A stretch of 54,416 nucleotides of DNA, from positions 1-54,416 of the forward strand of contig NZ_PVWO01000001.1 of NCBI RefSeq assembly GCF_003003845.1. Reading direction: 5' to 3'. Position numbers and translations under genes: made by a program. Positions 34,797 to 43,400 of the stretch are shown piece by piece (position 1 is the first letter of the stretch; each line of letters starts with the position of its first letter). This DNA is from Chamaesiphon polymorphus CCALA 037. GTDB lineage: Bacteria > Cyanobacteriota > Cyanobacteriia > Cyanobacteriales > Chamaesiphonaceae. The notes below the pieces were generated by a model. The model was not told the origin of the DNA and searched no databases. It saw only the letters and a program-made list of their open reading frames with translations.

Positions 34797-36119
34797 TCAG
34801 CTTGGATTAAGCCATCCTGAGAATGTCTGGATTAATAACCAGCCATTCAACCCGACAATGATCGTTGCCACTGTACAAGCCAGCACCTTGAGCCAAGTAG
34901 GATTGACAAACTCGCCCATCAACTGGCGATCGCTAGTAAACATAATCAGTGGAATGACTGCAAACGAAAGCTGTAAACTCAGAATCACCTGACTCAGAAT
35001 CAGCATACTAGTCGTACTACCTTCGCCGAACCAGATAATTGTCAGTAATGCTGGTACAATCGCCACTAGTCGAGTCAACAAGCGACGCAGCCAAGGTTTC
35101 ATGCGAATGTGGAGAAATCCCTCCATCACAATTTGCCCCGCCATCGTTGCCGTTAAAGTTGAATTTTGCCCAGAAGCTAACAACGCGATCGCAAAAATAG
35201 CACTAGCCGGAGCGACACCCAACATCGGCGATAATAACTTGTAAGCATCCTGAATTTCAGCGACATCTTGCTTGCCCGAAAAATGGAACACCGCCGCTGC
35301 TAAAATTAAAATTGCCGAATTGATAAATAAGGCTAAAGATAAAGCAATCGTTGAATCGATCGTCCCAAATTTAATCGCTTCTCGCTTCTTTTCTGGGATA
35401 TCTTCCCAATTGCGAGTTTGGACGATCGATGAGTGTAGATATAGATTATGCGGCATCACTGTCGCCCCTAAAATTCCGATCGCAATATACAATGCCTCTG
35501 GATTTCTGACTACTTCTACTTGTGGAATAAAACCGCCGAGTACACCGCCTAAATCTGGCTTGGCAAAGATTAATTCAGCAATAAAACAAGCCCCAACAAC
35601 ACTGATAATGGTAATTACTAATGCTTCAATATAACGGAATCCCTTATTTTGAAGAAATAGTATCACAAACACATCTAACGCCGTAATGCACACGCCTACG
35701 GCTAATGGAATATTAAACAATAATTGTAATGCGATCGCACTACCCACCAATTCAGCTAAGTCGCAAGCTGAAATCGCAATTTCACACAATACCCACAGAC
35801 CAAAGCTAACAGGCTTACTAAAATTGTCCCGACATGCTTGCGCTAAATCTCGCCCAGTTGCCACCCCCAATTTGACACAAAGTGCCTGTAACAAAATTGC
35901 CATCAAATTTGATAACAAGATGATGCTCAACAGGCTGTAGCCAAATTTAGCACCCCCAGCTAGATCCGTTGCCCAGTTACCTGGATCCATATATCCAACC
36001 GAAACGAGATATCCTGGCCCCGCATACGCCAACATCTTTTTCCAGAAGCTGCCGTTGGTTGGGACGCTTACTGTCCGATGTACTTCTGGTAGTGAAGGAA
36101 TTTTGTCGATCTGTGACAT
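34797..36119 (-). CDS. mntH: Nramp-family divalent metal importer (MntH)
   Basis: A 440-aa transporter with 11 membrane helices. The metal site motifs are present: DPGNWATD in TM1 (Asp45, Asn48) and the TM6 motif VMPHNLYLHSS (Met222, His224). Length is normal. Nramp proteins import Mn2+ (also Fe2+, Co2+, Cd2+) with protons. In an island otherwise devoted to efflux, an importer may restore Mn under metal stress. The start is followed by a 35-base gap to a pseudogene upstream; no obvious Mur, MntR or TTTCA box is visible. Confidence 0.93.
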   Translation of the reverse strand: MSQIDKIPSLPEVHRTVSVPTNGSFWKKMLAYAGPGYLVSVGYMDPGNWATDLAGGAKFGYSLLSIILLSNLMAILLQALCVKLGVATGRDLAQACRDNFSKPVSFGLWVLCEIAISACDLAELVGSAIALQLLFNIPLAVGVCITALDVFVILFLQNKGFRYIEALVITIISVVGACFIAELIFAKPDLGGVLGGFIPQVEVVRNPEALYIAIGILGATVMPHNLYLHSSIVQTRNWEDIPEKKREAIKFGTIDSTIALSLALFINSAILILAAAVFHFSGKQDVAEIQDAYKLLSPMLGVAPASAIFAIALLASGQNSTLTATMAGQIVMEGFLHIRMKPWLRRLLTRLVAIVPALLTIIWFGEGSTTSMLILSQVILSLQLSFAVIPLIMFTSDRQLMGEFVNPTWLKVLACTVATIIVGLNGWLLIQTFSGWLNPS

Positions 36120-36154
36120 GGGTTAATTTTCATATTCTTCTCATAATCTTCAGA

Positions 36155-36777
36155 TTAACACACATGCACCTCTAAATTTAATGACTCATTGGTGTCTCCG
36201 CGCCGCCAGAATCCTTGACTTTGACAACCTATCGCCAACGCAGAGGCGATAGCCAACGGCTCAAGTATTATCTCTTTTGTTAATCGCCAAATGCTCCAGT
36301 TACAATTGCGATCTCTATTCTGGGTATTGACAGTACCTGAAACAGCATTAAATGTTTGATATTTTTCACCACGAAGATAGACTTCAACGGTATAAATTGG
36401 ATTGCCCAGAGTGTTAGTTCCTTGGCTCGGATTTCGCACCAACCGTAAATAATTTCCTGTCAATGGTGGAGGAGAAACATCAGCTAGTTTACGTTTGGGA
36501 ATCAATCTGACTTTACTACTGTCGTTGCCTTCGATCGATGTCTAATTGCTGACATTCATTGCAACGATGGTTTTACGCCGATCGCTTGGCACCACTACTG
36601 TTTTCTGTCTGGATGCAGACTTGATTTTTCGCGGATGTTCGCCAGTCGCCGAATTTTTCTGACTAGAACCAGACAGGATAAATCTTTCTGTACTAGATTG
36701 TTTTCGCTCTTCCCGATCGGCAACACTAATGCCTGGAACTGAGAGATTTAGATCGATCGCTGATGATCGGATTTGTC
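36155..36777 (-). pseudogene. Broken cyanobacterial L,D-transpeptidase-like gene
   Basis: One minus-strand frame runs from about 36777 (SAIDLNLSVPGISVADREER, then a Ser/Lys/Arg-rich linker, MNVSN) through an in-frame TAG at about 36540 into TSIEGNDSSKVRLIPKRKLA, SPPPLTGNYLRLVRNPSQGT, NPIYTVEVYLRGEKYQTFNA and SGTVNTQNRDR. The last part matches the start of a family of cyanobacterial exported proteins with an L,D-transpeptidase-like catalytic domain. The catalytic HxxxxxxxxxSxGC half is absent; the frame ends in unrelated sequence. No start codon is found at the 5' end. The gene carries a nonsense mutation and lost both ends. Confidence 0.55.
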
Positions 36778-36801
36778 AATTCTCACTCTAGGGTGGGTTT
36801 A

Positions 36802-37085
36802 GGGGTGAAATGAGCAGTCGTACAGAAACTTACGATAAGCCTATTTTTAACACCTTAACCATCAAGAAGGAAACTGTACCAATTGAAGGATCAAAAATAG
36901 AGGAGCCTAAAACCCTTGCTATGCCGTACTCATTTGCAGTACCAAACAGAGTAAAGGTTAATTGGTACAGCTAAAATCTTGACTCTTACCAATTCTTCAG
37001 AACAAAAATACTAACGATTTAAACCTTTATGCAGCAACGTTTTCAGCCTTAGCGTAAGTTTCTGTACAGGTACTCATTTGACCCC
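36802..37085. mobile_element. Tn3-derived miniature element (TIME-like) with 5-bp target duplication
   Basis: The 284-bp element has 38-bp ends of the Tn3 type: left 36802-36839 starts GGGGTGAAATGAG and ends GTACAGAAACTTACGATAAG; right 37048-37085 is the complement of GGGGTCAAATGAG ... GTACAGAAACTTACGCTAAG. The start GGGG, end TAAG and length 38 match Tn3-family terminal repeats. It is flanked by the identical 5-mer GTTTA at 36797-36801 and 37086-37090, the 5-bp duplication made by Tn3-family transposases. No gene inside. GTACCAA motifs at 36876 and about 36939 and the inverse TTGGTAC at 36962 might be a resolution site. Confidence 0.9.
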
Positions 37086-37125
37086 GTTTAGTGATAAGGG
37101 GTAGACCATGTACGCTCGATCGAGT

Positions 37126-37161
37126 ACTTTCACGTTGAAGAATCTTTCACAACGTGAAAGT
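37126..37161. repeat. 12-bp inverted repeat upstream of a recombinase gene
   Basis: ACTTTCACGTTG (37126-37137) and its exact complement (37150-37161) are separated by 12 bases. It lies about 115 bases upstream of the tyrosine recombinase start. It could be a recombination core site, an operator or a terminator hairpin without T-run. Confidence 0.5.
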
Positions 37162-37275
37162 GTCTCTAGGCGCGTACTTGAGACAATATGGGTAAGATAA
37201 AATTCATTATCGCGCGCTTAATTTAGGCTAGAATAGGTGTTTGAGTAGCAAGTAAAGTCGCTCTCTGTCTTGCCT

Positions 37276-38247
37276 ATGAGTTCCCTGCGAATTCCCGTAT
37301 CCAAACCTATTCCCGTAACCAACTCACCTGAAGTCACTCGTTCTTCTTCGGATCTTCTTGCTGACTTCCTCCGGCTGAAAATTTCTGCCAATACCAGGCG
37401 AAACTACAGCAAGGCGATTGCTGATTTTTGTCGTCGTAACTATGACAGCGAAGTATCCAACGACCTTCTCACTCAATTCCTGTCCTTACATCAGCCAGAA
37501 GCTGTCTACCAAGTCCTCCAGTACCGACAACTGCTGATTGAGGCTAAATTAGCCCCCAGTACGATCAATGTCCGGCTGTCAGCCCTAAAATCCTTCGTCG
37601 ATTACGCCCGTCAAGCCGAGCAATGTAACTTCAATTTGGCTGACGTTGCTTGTTTAAAAGTCGAGAGTTATGGCGACACCACAGGGATTGAGGTAGATGG
37701 GTTTAAACAGATGCTGCAAATTCCAGATCGCACCACCATCAAAGGGATCAGAGATTATGCCATTCTCCACTTGCTCTGGGCCAATGCCTTGCGTCGGAAT
37801 GAGGTTTGTAGCTTGGATGTGGGGGATTTTAGTGAATCTGGAAGACTGGCGATTCTGGGCAAAGGCAAGATCCAAAAAAGCCAGATCGATCTATCGCCAG
37901 CAACGACAGTCGCGATTTCCCAATGGTTGGCAGCTAGAGGCGATGATCGAGCGTCCGATCCTCTCTTTACGAGCCTCGATCGGCGCAGTAAGGGACATCG
38001 GCTGGACGGTAGCACTATTTATCGCTTGGTGCGAGAGTTTAGCGAAGCAGCAGGGATCGATAAGGTAGTTTCTCCCCATCGAATTCGACACAGTGCCATC
38101 ACCGCATATCTCGATGCCAGCGACGGTAATATTCGAGCCGCTCAATCCTTGAGTCGTCATGCTAATCTCAACACCCTCAGTCGTTACGACGATAATCGCC
38201 ATAAATATCAAGCGATTGCTACCAATACGCTAGCCGATTTGGTGTAA
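37276..38247 (+). CDS. Tyrosine recombinase/integrase, paralogue of the one at 751
   Basis: A 323-aa recombinase from the ATG at 37276; a TTG at 37270 would add two residues. Catalytic residues in order: Arg in ALRRNEV, Lys in GKGKIQK, HRIRH, His in LSRHANL and nucleophile Tyr304 (SRYDD). It shares layout and many phrases with the recombinase at 751-1761 (SANTRRNYSKAI versus SPATRRSYAAAL). It may be the resolvase of the plasmid or of a Tn3-type transposon, since some Tn3 relatives use tyrosine recombinases. A second recombinase follows 150 bases later on the same strand. Confidence 0.88.
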   Translation: MSSLRIPVSKPIPVTNSPEVTRSSSDLLADFLRLKISANTRRNYSKAIADFCRRNYDSEVSNDLLTQFLSLHQPEAVYQVLQYRQLLIEAKLAPSTINVRLSALKSFVDYARQAEQCNFNLADVACLKVESYGDTTGIEVDGFKQMLQIPDRTTIKGIRDYAILHLLWANALRRNEVCSLDVGDFSESGRLAILGKGKIQKSQIDLSPATTVAISQWLAARGDDRASDPLFTSLDRRSKGHRLDGSTIYRLVREFSEAAGIDKVVSPHRIRHSAITAYLDASDGNIRAAQSLSRHANLNTLSRYDDNRHKYQAIATNTLADLV

Positions 38248-38321
38248 ATTTCTTGAAAATCCCCAAAAGCTAGCGACCGATTGAAACCTAGTCCCAGCAA
38301 CAACTATAATCTCAAGACGTT

Positions 38322-38341
38322 CCGCTAAAGTGATTTAGCGG
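38322..38341. repeat. Perfect 8-bp hairpin between two recombinase genes
   Basis: CCGCTAAA, GTGA, TTTAGCGG form a perfect inverted repeat with a 4-base loop. No T-run follows on either strand. It may be a recombinase binding site or an attenuator. Confidence 0.4.
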
Positions 38342-38397
38342 CCCGTTAAATTACCCCCCAAATTCAAGTAGAATTTAGATAGCCGCCTCAGTTACGA

Positions 38398-39444
38398 ATG
38401 CCCCCATTGGATGAACTAAATCCCACTGCTACCACCTCACCCTCAAATATCCCATCGGCAACCCCATTCGTTCTCGATGCCGATGAATTACTGGCGGCGT
38501 TTACCAATTTCCTCACCTTCGATGTTGGCTCTGGCGGAGCTAGTGCCGAAACGATCCGTACTTACTGGTGTGAAGTCCGCTACTATCTCCTCTGGTGCGA
38601 GACAAACCAGCTTCAACCCCTGACTGTCACCAGAGATCAAATTAAGATCTACCGCCATCATCTCGTTTCTCAAAAGTATAAACCCACTACAATTTCCCTC
38701 AAGCTAGTCGCCGTCAGTCGGATGTACGATGCGGCGATGGAATACAGATTGCTGACGATTAATCCCGTTTGGGGCGTTAAACCACCCAAACAGCGCAGCG
38801 ATCCTGCCGAACGGATTACTTATTTAACTACCGCAGAAGCACAAGCTTTGCTCCAGGCTCCTTTAGCCAAACCTACATCGCTCAAGACGTTGCGCGACCA
38901 ACTCCTGCTAGGGATTATGACTTTAGAGGGGGCGCGGACGATGGAAGTCCATCGGGCTGACATCAAGGATATCGTGCGCGGTTCAATGGGCGCAGGGATT
39001 ACCGTAACTAGTAAACAACAACAGCGAATCGTGCCGTTGACTCCCGACTTGGTGGATTTACTCGACCGCTATTTACTCGCCAGAAAGAAGGCAGGTTATA
39101 GTATTGCAGGCATTACGCCGCTATTTATCAATCTTTACTATCGTCCTCGAAATTTAAAAGCGAGCGAGGAAGATTATCGGCTATCGCGGCGAGGGGTGAG
39201 AAAGATTGTTGATGGTTATCTTAAAGCTCTCAACATCAAGCATGGCGAGGGACGGACTCTATCGGCGCACTCACTGCGGCATACAGCGGCTACCTTGGCG
39301 ATTCAGAGTGGTGCGTCGCTGCGGCAGGTGCAGGATTTACTGGGTCATGCCGATCCTCGGACTACGGCGATTTACACCCATGTTGGCGATAGGTGGTTGA
39401 ATAATCCGGCTTTAAATTTGGGGATTAATCTCAATCCCGATTGA
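38398..39444 (+). CDS. XerC/D-type tyrosine recombinase
   Basis: A 348-aa protein with an N-terminal SAM-like domain (about 30-130; GASAETIRTYWCEVRYYLLW) and catalytic domain: Arg in TLEGARTMEV, Lys in TSKQQQRIVPL, HSLRHTAATLA and LGHADPRTTAIYTHV, with the nucleophile Tyr in IYTH. The C-terminal motif is closer to canonical XerC/D than that of the other two recombinases here. The first 30 residues are Pro/Thr/Ser-rich and probably disordered. Adjacent pairs of different tyrosine recombinases occur on plasmids and Tn3-like elements; a cooperative role is possible but not shown. Confidence 0.9.
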   Translation: MPPLDELNPTATTSPSNIPSATPFVLDADELLAAFTNFLTFDVGSGGASAETIRTYWCEVRYYLLWCETNQLQPLTVTRDQIKIYRHHLVSQKYKPTTISLKLVAVSRMYDAAMEYRLLTINPVWGVKPPKQRSDPAERITYLTTAEAQALLQAPLAKPTSLKTLRDQLLLGIMTLEGARTMEVHRADIKDIVRGSMGAGITVTSKQQQRIVPLTPDLVDLLDRYLLARKKAGYSIAGITPLFINLYYRPRNLKASEEDYRLSRRGVRKIVDGYLKALNIKHGEGRTLSAHSLRHTAATLAIQSGASLRQVQDLLGHADPRTTAIYTHVGDRWLNNPALNLGINLNPD

Positions 39445-39516
39445 TTTGTCTATTGCTGTTGGTTGTACCGCTGGCGGATAACTGGGGTGAAGATTTGAAT
39501 CGCTTAACCCCTTAGT

Positions 39517-40134
39517 TTATTGAGTAGTTACTATTCTAATCGTTGGCTCCAAAATATTGTAGCCTTCCTCGTTAATACTCAATTTTCCACCAACTAACGC
39601 CATCCAATTTTCAAATTCGGCAGCATCGGTTTCGGCGGTGTGCCAATGCTTCCTTTTAATCGATGCAATATAAGTAATCTCATCATCGTCGATTAGTTCG
39701 ACTTTGAGTAGCTTATTCGGCATCGGTACGGCTCTGGGAAATTCGGTCGAGAACTTAATCGAAATCTCCCTTTTAACTACTTTTGCCTGAGCGACTTTTG
39801 TTTTGGTCTGTTTTATTTCTTCAGGTACATTTTCTTTCCACTCGAACACCTTAATTCCCGCTTCCAGAATATTGCACCCCTGCTCGGCAATCTGCAATTT
39901 TCCAGAGACGACTAGTACCCAAATTTCAAATGCGGCGACTTCGGTTTCGGCTTGGCGGTAACTCTTAGGACTGACTTTGGCTGTGTAAATTGTCCCATCC
40001 TCATCGATTAGTTGGATTTCGATCTTCTTATCTGGCGTGAATTTACCTTTAGGTAGTTCGCCACATTTCAGCTTGATTTCTTTGGCGAGTACTTTGGCTT
40101 TGGGTATTTTTGTTTTGATGGGTTGTACAGTCAT
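39517..40134 (-). CDS. Protein with internal duplication, unknown function
   Basis: A 205-aa protein starting at MTVQPIKTKIPKAK (40134); an upstream start at 40176 would add 14 hydrophobic residues without RBS. Two halves of about 85 residues are clearly repeats: AKEIKLKCGELPKG...KIEIQLIDEDGTIYTAKVSP and KREISIKFSTEFPR...LLKVELIDDDEITYIASIKR, each followed by an AET[ED].A.FE.W...V.GKL.I.E.G.NILE segment. No known domain is recognised. It lies downstream of the replication gene on the same strand, about 340 bases away. It may be a plasmid maintenance or DNA-binding protein; this is a guess from position. Confidence 0.6.
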   Translation of the reverse strand: MTVQPIKTKIPKAKVLAKEIKLKCGELPKGKFTPDKKIEIQLIDEDGTIYTAKVSPKSYRQAETEVAAFEIWVLVVSGKLQIAEQGCNILEAGIKVFEWKENVPEEIKQTKTKVAQAKVVKREISIKFSTEFPRAVPMPNKLLKVELIDDDEITYIASIKRKHWHTAETDAAEFENWMALVGGKLSINEEGYNILEPTIRIVTTQ

Positions 40135-40475
40135 AACAAATAAACAAGAGAAGAGAAGAGAAAAGAAACCATCCATCTTTTCTTTAGACGGTGGAGAAAC
40201 TGCGATGCTTCGTGCCGAAGCAGAGGAAGCATGTGAAGGTAGAGGATGCGCTTTGCGCTTACGACTTCACTCTGGGCACCTTTGCGGTGTCTTGGTGCGC
40301 GGAGGCGTTCTCTTCTCTACCTTTGAGGCTCGCGGGAACGAGAAGAACAAAGCAAAACGCAATTTCAATTTTAAAATGGGGCTAAGAACGGTAAGCTTAC
40401 CTGGCGCGAATAAAATTTAATTTTAGATCGAGTTTCGGATATGTAAAAGCCACCAATCTGTATTCGGTTGATTTC
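40135..40475. other. Intergenic region with palindromic repeats
   Basis: About 340 bases between the rep gene and the duplicated-domain gene. It holds several short palindromic repeat-like stretches (GATGCGCTTTGCGC near 40248, GCGGAGGCGTTCTC near 40297) of the type dispersed in cyanobacteria. No convincing ORF. Confidence 0.35.
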
Positions 40476-43400
40476 TTATTGACAGTTCGACTCACTATCG
40501 CCAAAGGCGAGGCTACACCAACAGTACAAACCGCTCACTGCGAGCTTGCTGTGAAAATTCAATCCGTAAAGGTTTAATCGCTTAAATACCTGTGGATACT
40601 TACTCTCAACCATGTCCAGCGCAATTCTAGCGACGGTCGGATTAGTCACCGTTAAATAGTCATTCAGCACACTTTCTAACTCCAGTTCCTCCATCTGCCC
40701 GATCTGAAGCAGCGTTTGTGCTACGGAACGAAGATTTTCTACAGTGAATTCAGGCGATCCAGATAGGTGTTCTGGCAGGTTAATCTTATCTATACTGGCA
40801 AAATTATCGATGTGGATCGCTGATAATAACTGACTTGGGAACGATGTTTGAGGATTTTGCCACTCTTTTACTCGCTCTCGTTGATGGGTTGCTAACTGTT
40901 CTAATCGTCTCGTAACACATTCATAGATGTGTTTCACTTCCACAGGTTGAGTACCTGGATAAACTGTGGGCGTATCTTTAATTGCCTGGGAAATTGGGTT
41001 TTCTGTCGCACCGAAAGAGTAAATTCTTGTTACGACCTTTTTCCCACGATCGATCGTCCGGTGACGGTGGGAGATGACCGACAGTCCTAAATAACGGGCA
41101 CTACCAGCCACCAGCCGCATTCGTCCGCGTCCATCTTTCATTCCCAGTGTTTCCATCGCTGTACCTAAAGCTTGAATCTCTCGGTCGTCTTGGTGAAATT
41201 CACGACCCGCGAGTTTCCCTAATTGCTCTATTAGTTCAGGGGTGAGTAATTCGTACTTAGGCGCACCTTTAAAAGCCAGAATCGAATTTGCCACAGCATC
41301 TAACTTGAACTCGTCATCCTTTAGTTTGACCAGTTTAAGTCCAAATTTCTTGAGAATGCGCCGGAATAACTTAACCGGATCGTGTGGCTGGTTGGGGTTG
41401 ACATTGATTTTCAAACAGGACTGATAAAGTTTAGAATCAGCAACCTGCTGGGTAATTGCGGCAATCTCTTGTCCGTCGAACTCCCCCTCCATGAGGTCGT
41501 GCAAGCCCAATTCTCGCCCGATCCTTACCAACGGCAATGAAGAACGATTTAGTTGGTCTGGGAGCCAGACAGAACCAGTCTCAGCGACAGGTAGCCAAGC
41601 AGCTAAATGGTTGATTTCGGCTAGTTCGGGATGGAGGAGGTAATGATAAGTTTCGAGCGTTCTAATCAAGGCTGGATGGTTGTACTTAACCATCTGAATC
41701 ATTTCGGCTGAATAACTCAGCGTCTGAGTAATCCCTGGTAACTGCTGTTGGGTGAGGTAATATTTATTCGCCAGTAGTCTATCTAATTCATTCGCACTGG
41801 GATCGTTTCTAATTTCTTCGTATGTAAGTCTGTCGATATCCGGTGCCTCGTAAATCCGCCGCGACTGCACTACTCGTCGTTCGACTTCAACTCTACCCAT
41901 CAGATCGTCGGTATCGTCACAACCATCGACATCTTCAGGATCGATCGTGACGGTATATCCATCTGCTACCATTGCTTCGACAAATAGCTCGCGCAGGTAT
42001 TTCATCTCCTCATTGAGATTGGCTTTGTATTGGTGAGCCAGTTTGAGCCAGAGATCTTCCTTATTGGCATAACTAGTGAGAATTTTCATCGCCTCATCTG
42101 CTGCCCCTCGATCCAGCAGCATAAAGACTAGATCCATGTCTTCATGCACCTGACGATCGAATTCATCTTTCACCCACTTAGTAAATGAGCTAGAGTTACC
42201 ATCATTAATCCGTCCCTGTTGCTCACAGTAAATCACGCGGGGTGCGCTGAAGTCTCGATATCTACCCAGGAATTGTAAGCCGGAGAGAATCCCTAAATTG
42301 CCCAGGTGGAAATGGTAATGAGTTCTAAAATATCCAGCTAAATCGATACTGATACCGCTCTCAGCCGTGGGTGAGAGAATCACGATTTGGGGTGAGTATG
42401 TCTCCAGATAAACTTTGGGATTGCGAAAGAATAGCTGGATGCTTTCATCACGATCGGTTGTACCATCGATCCGACAGATGCTAGTTTCAGGAATACCAAT
42501 GCGGATCAGGGATTTTTCGAGGTTCTCACAATGCTTTTGGGTGGTGGCGGTAATTAACAGGTTCGCTCCAGCTAGGGCATCATCGAGAATGGCGCGGGTG
42601 ACGGTAGATTTTTGATTCACCATCCGCACGTTCATTTGGTTGCGGTAGGTATTTTCGAGTTTGTGGACGAAATCGAATTGCGGATGCAATCGCGCTGTAG
42701 GCGAAGACGTATCGAAGATGGTTTCCTCAGCGTGCGTTGCACCAAGCTGCCGCAATTGCCGCAGGAAATCCAGTTCGGTATCGCTGAGATAAGCATCCAG
42801 CGCGACGACACCGTAACAATTCTTAACTAGCTGCTCAATATGTGCCAGTCTAACCTGACGCGAATCCATACCATCCTTACGCCGTCCGGCGGTGAGCTTG
42901 CTGGTAAGCATATCGCTCAAGTCGGAGACGCATTCATCCAAGATCACAATCTTGTTCGCCATCTGAGCGGGGTCGATTAGCCCTGCTGAGTGATGACAGA
43001 TGGCTTTGTGATAGTCGGAGTCTAAAAATACTTTATCCTCATCGCCAACGTGATAAAGATCGGGGATGCGATCGCATGTTTGCCGCAGTAAATTATTCCG
43101 ATACCCAATGAAAATCAATTCTAAGCCCTGTTCTCTTGCCCAAGCACCCAAAGCCTTGAGAACTTCAGTTTTACCCGTGCCTAGTGCAGATTTGATGCCA
43201 ACGAGAGTATTTTCTAGCCCTGTCTCAGGTATCTCCCACTGAAGGAAGCGATTGCACTGGGTTTTGTTGGGGGTGAAGTGTTTAGATTTTTGATATAGTT
43301 TCCGCGCTAGGGGAACGATTGGTGGAAGTGGCGGTGGTAACTGACCACCAGATAGCGGATGCAATCGCGCTGAGGTTTCCTCAGCGTGCGTTGCACCAAG

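Noticed and set aside
40037-40420. 127-aa plus ORF before the rep gene end
   Set aside because: Antisense to the duplicated-domain gene and runs through palindromic repeats.
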